Source: Chloroflexota bacterium
GTDB lineage: Bacteria; Chloroflexota; Anaerolineae; Anaerolineales; DRMV01
Length of the DNA stretch: 11,285 bases
Direction of reading: 5' to 3'
NCBI GenBank assembly: GCA_013153375.1
Contig: JAADEN010000193.1
Location: 1 to 11,285, forward strand
The notes below the pieces were generated by a model. It was given only the letters and a program-made list of their open reading frames with translations, was not told where the DNA came from and did no database searches. This document shows positions 7,404 to 11,285 of the stretch, one piece after another. How positions within the stretch are numbered: the stretch's first letter is position 1; each line of letters begins with the position of its first letter. Both the position numbers and the translations under genes were made by a program.

Positions 7404-7431
7404 GCCGCGGGGCCCGCGCGGGCCCCGCGGC
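7404..7431 (+). repeat. 28-bp perfect all-G/C palindrome between hpf and rsmA
   Basis: Fourteen bases (GCCGCGGGGCCCGC, 7404-7417) are followed immediately by their exact reverse complement. As RNA it gives a 12-bp stem with a four-base GCGC-type loop, ending 7 nt before the rsmA Shine-Dalgarno GAGG (7438-7441). There is no T tract, so it is not a classical terminator. It may lower rsmA expression relative to hpf, mark a processing site or protect the 3' end of the upstream mRNA. As DNA it could also be a protein-binding site. The palindrome is seen; every role is inference. Confidence 0.6.
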
Positions 7432-7448
7432 GCGCGTGAGGTATTGGG

Positions 7449-8282
7449 ATGAAGGATGTCCGGCAGCGTCTGCGGCAATATGGCCTGCGGCCGCGCAAGG
7501 GTTTGGGACAGCACTTTCTGGCCAGCCCCGGGGTGCTGGACAAAATCGCGGCCGCGGCCGACCTGACGCCCGACGACACGGTCTTGGAGATCGGCCCCGG
7601 CCTGGGCGACTTGACCACCCGCCTGGCGACCCGCGCCGGTCGGGTGGTGGCCGTGGAGTTGGACCCCCGCTTGCAAGGCCCGTTGCAGGCCGTGACCCGC
7701 GCCCATCCCCATGTGGAAGTGGTCTTCGGCGACATCCTGGAGCAGGACCCCGCCGCGCTGGTGGGCGGGCGGCCGTATGTGGTGGTGGCCAATCTGCCCT
7801 ACTACATCACCGCCGCGGTGGTGCGGCATTTGCTGGCCGGCCCGCACCGGCCGCAGCGTATGGTGCTGCTGGTGCAGCGCGAGGTCGCGGAGCGCATGAC
7901 CGCGCAGCCGCCCCGCATGAGCCTGCTGACGCTGCAGACCCAACTGCACGGCGAGCCGCGGCTGCTGTTTCGCGTGCCTGCGGGCGCGTTCGTGCCCCGG
8001 CCCAAGGTCGAATCCGCGGTGGTGCGCATTGACGCGCGGCCCGAGCCGCGCATCCCGCCGGAGCAGGAGGCCCTTTTCTGGCGCGTGGCGCGGGCCGCGT
8101 TCGCGCAGAAGCGCAAGCAGTTGCGCAACACCCTGGCCGCGGGGCTGGGCCTGGACAAGACCGCGGTCGAAGATTGGCTGCGGGCCGCGGGGGTGGATCC
8201 GACCCGGCGGGCCGAGACCCTGACCTGGGACGAATGGGCGCGCTTGCTGGCCCACGCGCCCGCCGCGTTGACCCAGGCGTAA
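7449..8282 (+). CDS. rsmA: 16S rRNA dimethyladenosine transferase RsmA (KsgA)
   Basis: This 277-aa enzyme uses S-adenosylmethionine to dimethylate two adjacent adenines in the 3'-terminal helix of 16S rRNA (A1518 and A1519 in E. coli numbering), a late check in small-subunit assembly. Length matches the family. Visible motifs are the N-terminal KGLGQHFL (17-24), SAM-binding motif I LEIGPGLG (46-53), the acidic VAVELD strand, GDILE, and the catalytic NLPYY (115-119) that defines N6-adenine methyltransferases of this group. The C-terminal four-helix domain carries FVPRPKVESAVV and AFAQKRKQLRN. The ATG has GAGG at 7438-7441. It follows the ribosome factor hpf by 59 nt, so the tail of this operon deals with ribosome state. 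Loss of this enzyme generally gives kasugamycin resistance. Confidence 0.96.
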   Translation: MKDVRQRLRQYGLRPRKGLGQHFLASPGVLDKIAAAADLTPDDTVLEIGPGLGDLTTRLATRAGRVVAVELDPRLQGPLQAVTRAHPHVEVVFGDILEQDPAALVGGRPYVVVANLPYYITAAVVRHLLAGPHRPQRMVLLVQREVAERMTAQPPRMSLLTLQTQLHGEPRLLFRVPAGAFVPRPKVESAVVRIDARPEPRIPPEQEALFWRVARAAFAQKRKQLRNTLAAGLGLDKTAVEDWLRAAGVDPTRRAETLTWDEWARLLAHAPAALTQA

Positions 8283-8294
8283 AGGCCCTGGCTC

Positions 8295-8879
8295 ATGGCC
8301 GCTTCTGCGCCGACCCTCTATTCGGCCGAACTGTTCTACTTTTGGGATACGCCCGACTTCCCTTTTCGGCGGGCTGTAGAGGTGACCGCGGCCACGGTGG
8401 CGCGGTGGAGCACGCACTATCACGCCGCTTTGCTCGCGCCGCGGGCCGACTACCCCGGCCCGCGACGACGCCACGGCCCCCTGCCCGCCAGCCCGGACGC
8501 CCGCGCGGCTTTCGTGGCCGACCTGGTGCGTTGGCTGTTCCAATCTTCCTCGGTGGACGATGTGTTCGCCCTGATATTGCACACCCAGCCCGTGCCCGAC
8601 CCCTCTGCGGCCGCGGGTGCCAAGTTCGCGCACTACGACGACACTTGCTGCTGGACCCTTTCGCTCACTCCCGACGAGTTCGCCCGCTTGCAAGACGCCT
8701 GGCGGGCGCATGGCCTGCCCGCCGACCTGTTCTACCCCGCCGATGCCGAGATCTGCGTGCCCTATCCGGGTACGCGTTGGTGGGCCCGGCTGCTGCGTCT
8801 TTTCAAGGTCCAGAAGTGTTTCACGCCCAAACAGTGGGAGCATGCCCGCCCCGCGGCCGAAGATGATGATTCCAGGTGA
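8295..8879 (+). CDS. Uncharacterised 194-aa protein, no recognised domain
   Basis: I do not recognise this gene. It starts 12 nt after rsmA and ends at TGA 8877-8879, so it is probably cotranscribed with rsmA. Its Shine-Dalgarno is weak (AAAGG, 8281-8285, overlapping the rsmA stop), which suggests low or coupled translation. The protein is soluble in appearance, with no signal peptide or clear membrane helix. It is unusually rich in aromatic residues: YFWDTPDFPF near 15-24, YDDTCCW near 115-121, RWW near 160. Four cysteines occur, two of them adjacent. The N-terminal half (residues about 26-85) is helical in character, with an RADYPGPRRRHG loop. The codon pattern matches its neighbours, which supports a real gene. 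It ends only 4 nt before the next promoter. Confidence 0.75.
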   Translation: MAASAPTLYSAELFYFWDTPDFPFRRAVEVTAATVARWSTHYHAALLAPRADYPGPRRRHGPLPASPDARAAFVADLVRWLFQSSSVDDVFALILHTQPVPDPSAAAGAKFAHYDDTCCWTLSLTPDEFARLQDAWRAHGLPADLFYPADAEICVPYPGTRWWARLLRLFKVQKCFTPKQWEHARPAAEDDDSR

Positions 8880-8883
8880 GAAC

Positions 8884-8919
8884 TTGACATATTCGCGGCA
8901 TTGTTGTAAGATGGCCGCG
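8884..8919 (+). promoter_or_regulatory. Sigma-70-type promoter for the small membrane protein
   Basis: A perfect -35 TTGACA (8884-8889), a 17-bp spacer and a -10 of TAAGAT (8907-8912, four of six consensus bases) lie just after the stop of the 194-aa gene. The spacing is optimal and the A/T-rich patch stands out from its surroundings. Transcription should begin near 8919, giving a leader of about 77 nt. This is the best -35/-10 pair in the window and separates the upstream operon from the single-gene unit downstream. Confidence 0.75.
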
Positions 8920-8937
8920 CCGGGCCGCGGGCCCGGT
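8919..8937 (+). other. Stem-loop at the predicted mRNA 5' end
   Basis: CCGGGCC (8920-8926) pairs perfectly with GGCCCGG (8930-8936) around a GCG loop, with a possible closing G-U pair at 8919/8937. The stem starts at the predicted transcription start. Such 5' stem-loops are known to shield mRNAs from 5'-end-dependent decay, so it may give a stable transcript. It could instead serve as a weak terminator for the upstream gene, but no T tract follows. Confidence 0.5.
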
Positions 8938-8973
8938 AGAACGCCTTTCAGGCTGCCCCACGGGGGATAGCCA

Positions 8974-8995
8974 ATCCACACCAAGGAGGTGGATC
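8974..8995 (+). promoter_or_regulatory. Very strong ribosome binding site within a small hairpin
   Basis: AAGGAGGTGGATC (8983-8995) runs directly into ATG 8996 and is almost the exact complement of the 3' end of 16S rRNA. ATCCAC (8974-8979) can pair with GTGGAT (8989-8994), leaving AAGGAG in a 9-nt loop. The hairpin could either display or partly mask the site. The strength of the site implies high translation. Confidence 0.7.
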
Positions 8996-9166
8996 ATGCA
9001 ATTGAACGCTCCCCAAAAACTCACCTGGTGGATCGCGGTGATCTTGGGCGTGCTCGGCATCCTCGCCCATTTCGTGGCTCTGCCGGTGCTGTCGGGTTTG
9101 TCCTTCTGGCTGGTGACTTTGGCCTTTTTGTTGCTCGCTTTGGCGACCTACTACAAGGGCCTGTAG
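8996..9166 (+). CDS. Small 56-aa two-helix membrane protein
   Basis: This short gene encodes 56 residues beginning MQLNAPQKLTWW and ending ATYYKGL. Two hydrophobic helices (about 11-29 and 35-52) are joined by a short LPVLSG turn, with Trp residues at 11, 12 and 38 near the membrane edges and a Lys near each end. Its own consensus-like promoter, 5' stem-loop, near-perfect Shine-Dalgarno and strong terminator all point to a real, well-expressed gene transcribed alone. I recall short proteins of the same plan (a polar LNAP-like start, then IAVILGVLGI, then FWLV, then KGL at the end) in Chloroflexota and some other bacteria, always without assigned function; this is memory, not a search. A membrane-stress or small regulatory subunit role is only a guess. 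Confidence 0.82.
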   Translation: MQLNAPQKLTWWIAVILGVLGILAHFVALPVLSGLSFWLVTLAFLLLALATYYKGL

Positions 9167-9177
9167 CCGCGGACCAG

Positions 9178-9233
9178 CGGCGTGGGCGCGCTGCGGCCGT
9201 GCGCCTCGGCATTCCGGTGAGCCGTCCACGCCG
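9178..9233 (+). other. Foldable 3' leader before the terminator
   Basis: CGGCGTGG (9178-9185) is an exact inverted copy of CCACGCCG (9226-9233). Inside lie two smaller hairpins: GGCGC/GCGCC (9185-9189 and 9201-9205, sharing one base with the outer arm) and CGGC/GCCG (9207-9210 and 9221-9224). Together they suggest a branched RNA fold in the 3' untranslated region of the small gene. It might only extend the terminator structure or be processed into a small RNA. No known RNA family is recognised. Confidence 0.35.
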
Positions 9234-9252
9234 TCATCTCCCCTGAAATCCG

Positions 9253-9297
9253 GCCCCTAAATCTGCCTATTGCGCGGATTTGGGGGCTTTTCGTTTT
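9253..9297 (+). terminator. Strong rho-independent terminator
   Basis: GCCCCTAAATCTGC (9253-9266) pairs over 14 positions, including two G-U pairs, with GCGGATTTGGGGGC (9274-9287) around a 7-nt loop, and TTTTCGTTTT (9288-9297) follows. This ends the transcript of the 56-aa protein and isolates the ligase gene downstream. It is the clearest terminator in the window. Confidence 0.92.
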
Positions 9298-9325
9298 CTG
9301 CTTCCTTCCGTTTGGCGTGGATTTT

Positions 9326-9341
9326 TGCTACAATGAAAGCA
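9326..9341 (+). promoter_or_regulatory. Extended -10 promoter for the acyl-CoA ligase
   Basis: TGC-TACAAT (9326-9334) is an extended -10 with five of six consensus bases, just after the terminator. No convincing -35 exists at 17 bp; TTGGCG (9312-9317) is too close. Transcription should start near 9341, giving a leader of about 64 nt. The design is the same as at the tad promoter (167-175). Confidence 0.62.
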
Positions 9342-9404
9342 CCTCGGGCCCGGCCCAAGGTTGATGTCCCCTTTGTCTCAAGCCCCTTGGTAGGAGGTTG
9401 TGCC

Positions 9405-11021
9405 ATGCCCGTCTATGATTACCAGTTGTTGCTCAAGCGCCTGTTGGAGCACGGCGTGGAGTGGTATCCCGACCAGAAGATCGTCTATCGGGATCAGATG
9501 GAGTACACCTACGCGGACATGTATCGGCGGGTGTTGCGCCTGGCCGCCGCGCTGCAGGCTCTGGGGTTGAAGCCCGGCACCAAGGTGGGCGTCATCGAGT
9601 GGGATAGCCATCGCTACCTGGAGATGTATTTCGGCATCCCCGGCGCGGGGTATGTGCTGCACACCATCAACCCGCGTCTGGCTCCGGCCGACATCGGCTA
9701 CACCGTGCTGCACGCGGAAGACGAGGTGCTCATCTTCCACGAAGATTTCCTGCCCCTGGTCGAGCGCCTGGCCCCGCATTTGACCACGGTGCGCCACTAC
9801 ATCATCATGACCGACAAGGGCGAGGTCCCCGACCATCCCCTGGCCCGGATGGAGTACGAGTCCTGGATTCACAGCGTGCAGCCGCTGGCCGAACTGCCTG
9901 ATTTCCCCGAGACCACCCAGGCCACCATGGCCTACACCACGGGCACCACGGGCAAGCCCAAGGGCGTGTACTTCAACCATCGTCAGTTGGTGTTGCACTC
10001 CCTGGCCGGCGCGGCCGCGCTGTTCGGCTTTAGCGACTTTCCGGTGAACAAGTACACCGTGTACATGCCCTTGACGCCCCTGTTCCATGTCCACGCCTGG
10101 GGGGTGCCGTATGTGATGACCATGCTGGGCGTCAAGCAGGTGTATCCGGGCCGCTACGAGCCGGCCATGCTGCTCAAACTCATCGTCGGCCACAAGGTGA
10201 CCTTCAGCCACTGCGTGCCCACCATCTTGCAGATGATCGTGGGCGCGGACGCGGTCCAGGGCCTGGATCTGAGCCATTGGACCGTGGTCATCGGCGGCGC
10301 GCGGCTCACCCGCGGCCTGGCCGAGCGCGCCCGGGCGTTGGGCATCAATGTGTACGCGGGCTATGGCATGTCCGAGACCGCGCCCATCCTGACCCTGGCC
10401 TTCCTCAAGCCTTACATGGCCGATTGGGACGAGGACCGCAAACTGGACTACCTCATCAAGACCGGCGTCCCCATCCCCCTGGTCAAACTGCGGGTGGTCA
10501 ACGAAAAGGGCGAGGATGTGGCCCGGGACGGCCAGGAGAAGGGCGAGATCGTGGTGCGCACGCCCTGGCTCACGCCCGGATACTACAAGGATCCCGAGAA
10601 GTCGGAGCAGTTGTGGCGCGACGGCTGGCTGCACACGGGCGATGTGGCCGTGATGGACGAGCACGGCTATGTACAGATCGTGGACCGGCTCAAGGATGTC
10701 ATCAAGAGCGGCGGCGAGTGGATTTCGTCCCTGGAGTTGGAGAACCTGCTCAGTTTGCATCCCAAGGTGGAGGAGGCCGCGGTCATCGGCGTGCCCGATC
10801 CCAAGTGGGACGAGCGGCCCCTGGCCATCGTGGTGCCGCGGCCCGGGGCGGAACTGACCGCGGAAGAACTCAAGGAGCACCTGGCCAAATATGTGGCCGA
10901 GGGCGTCATCACCAGTTGGGCCATCCCCGACAGGTTCGTGTTCGTCGAAAGCCTGCCCAAGACCAGCGTGGGCAAGATCGACAAGAAAGTGCTGCGGGCC
11001 CAGTACGCCCAAAGCGCGTAA
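9405..11021 (+). CDS. Fatty-acid--CoA ligase (acyl-CoA synthetase, ANL superfamily)
   Basis: This 538-aa enzyme activates a fatty acid with ATP and CoA to the acyl-CoA through an acyl-AMP intermediate. The start is ATG 9405, with TAGGAGGT at 9391-9398; the frame is open further up but has no better site. Motifs in order: P-loop TTGTTGKPKG (178-187), FHVHAW with Trp232 at the position of the gate Trp of the Thermus thermophilus long-chain enzyme, YGMSE (320-324), TGD (411-413), the hinge region DRLKDVIKSGGEWIS, and the C-terminal catalytic Lys524 in TSVGKIDKK. The GAGYVLHTINPRL and PKWDERPLAIVVPR segments resemble that Thermus enzyme closely, and length agrees. Medium or long chains are likely, but chain length cannot be read from sequence. 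It is transcribed alone from its own promoter. Use in beta-oxidation or in recycling membrane fatty acids is inference. Confidence 0.92.
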   Translation: MPVYDYQLLLKRLLEHGVEWYPDQKIVYRDQMEYTYADMYRRVLRLAAALQALGLKPGTKVGVIEWDSHRYLEMYFGIPGAGYVLHTINPRLAPADIGYTVLHAEDEVLIFHEDFLPLVERLAPHLTTVRHYIIMTDKGEVPDHPLARMEYESWIHSVQPLAELPDFPETTQATMAYTTGTTGKPKGVYFNHRQLVLHSLAGAAALFGFSDFPVNKYTVYMPLTPLFHVHAWGVPYVMTMLGVKQVYPGRYEPAMLLKLIVGHKVTFSHCVPTILQMIVGADAVQGLDLSHWTVVIGGARLTRGLAERARALGINVYAGYGMSETAPILTLAFLKPYMADWDEDRKLDYLIKTGVPIPLVKLRVVNEKGEDVARDGQEKGEIVVRTPWLTPGYYKDPEKSEQLWRDGWLHTGDVAVMDEHGYVQIVDRLKDVIKSGGEWISSLELENLLSLHPKVEEAAVIGVPDPKWDERPLAIVVPRPGAELTAEELKEHLAKYVAEGVITSWAIPDRFVFVESLPKTSVGKIDKKVLRAQYAQSA

Positions 11022-11060
11022 ACCGCGCTTTGGCTCGGCCCCGGCGCTTGGCCTTGCTGC

Positions 11061-11086
11061 AGGGGCGACCCCGTCGGGTCGCCCCT
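11061..11086 (+). terminator. 11-bp perfect hairpin after the ligase; terminator or dispersed repeat
   Basis: AGGGGCGACCC (11061-11071) and GGGTCGCCCCT (11076-11086) pair perfectly around a CGTC loop, 39 bases after the ligase stop. The following bases (CTACTTCT) are only modestly T-rich, so termination would be weaker than at 9253. I recall palindromes of this kind (GGGGCGACCC...GGGTCGCCCC) as a common intergenic repeat in many bacterial genomes, so it may be a REP-like element doubling as a terminator. Confidence 0.6.
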
Positions 11087-11285
11087 CTACTTCTCGCCAG
11101 GGGCGCGGGTAGCAGGCAGATGTTGTAGAAGCGTTGTCGTGTTTCGCGTCCAGCCTACAAAACCCCACCCCGCGGCCTCGCTGTGCTCGGCCGCGCCCCT
11201 CCCCTCGTAGGGGAGGGGCCTTCAAGATGGACCTACGCCTCTCGCAGGGCCCATCCTGGCCCCCTTCCCGCCCCTATGAGGGGGG
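11087..11285. repeat. Gene-free, hairpin-rich intergenic tail, REP-like
   Basis: No credible coding frame is seen from 11022 to the window end. This part holds a TTGTAG/CTACAA inverted pair (11123-11128 and 11155-11160). Next is CGCGGCC/GGCCGCG (11171-11177 and 11189-11195), which flanks TCGCTGTGCTC. Then comes a perfect 11-bp hairpin, GCCCCTCCCCT-CGT-AGGGGAGGGGC (11195-11219), and last CCCCT-ATG-AGGGG (11271-11283), cut by the edge. The pyrimidine-rich blocks and palindromes resemble dispersed intergenic repeats of bacterial genomes. I see no inverted terminal repeats with a transposase, no integrase and no RNA gene. Confidence 0.5.

Noticed and set aside
9270..9404. An N-terminal extension of 45 residues on the acyl-CoA ligase
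   Set aside because: It would run through the terminator arm and the extended -10 promoter. ATG 9405 has a strong ribosome site, and the shorter protein matches family length.
7359..11225. Long minus-strand open frames across rsmA (7359-8984) and the ligase (9378-11225)
   Set aside because: Both lie opposite genes with full sets of conserved motifs and are explained by G+C-rich third codon positions that leave few stops on the reverse strand.
1..11285. CRISPR array, tRNA or rRNA genes, insertion sequence or prophage
   Set aside because: No regularly spaced direct repeats, cloverleaf, rRNA-like stretch, transposase, integrase or phage genes were seen on either strand.

Overview
The window looks like a piece of a high-GC (roughly two-thirds G+C) chromosome from a monoderm-like bacterium, most likely a member of the Chloroflexota (Anaerolineae or relatives). 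This placement is inference: it rests on a Tad/Flp pilus cluster that here shows no secretin gene, a receiver-domain CpaE, a long-form HPF, and a short two-helix membrane protein of a type I associate with that phylum. There is no rRNA or marker gene to settle it.

All genes lie on the + strand. After the last 30 codons of an unidentified upstream gene, a promoter with an extended -10 (TGTTATAAT, 167-175) starts a tightly packed run: cpaB (223-1377), cpaE with an N-terminal receiver domain (1413-2600), cpaF/tadA (2647-4026), tadB (4042-5019), tadC (5024-5983), comF (5985-6815), long hpf (6796-7389), rsmA/ksgA (7449-8282) and an unrecognised 194-aa protein (8295-8879). Spacings are 35, 46, 15, 4, 1, -20, 59 and 12 nt, so one long transcript is plausible. 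The first five genes encode the inner-membrane engine and assembly factors of a Tad pilus. The next three couple it to a competence-type phosphoribosyltransferase, a ribosome hibernation factor and a 16S rRNA dimethyltransferase. Pilin, prepilin peptidase, pseudopilin and secretin genes are not in the window. A 28-bp all-G/C perfect palindrome sits between hpf and rsmA.

From 8884 the layout changes to single-gene units. A TTGACA-17-TAAGAT promoter, a stem-loop at the predicted mRNA 5' end and a near-perfect Shine-Dalgarno sequence drive a 56-aa two-helix membrane protein (8996-9166), ended by a strong rho-independent terminator (9253-9297). A second extended -10 promoter (TGCTACAAT) then drives a 538-aa fatty-acid--CoA ligase (9405-11021). 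The last 264 bases hold no gene but carry several perfect G/C-rich hairpins that look like dispersed intergenic repeats.

The most unusual global signal is compositional. By eye, the tetranucleotides ACGT and AGCT are completely absent from 11.3 kb, and synonymous codon choice appears bent to avoid them.
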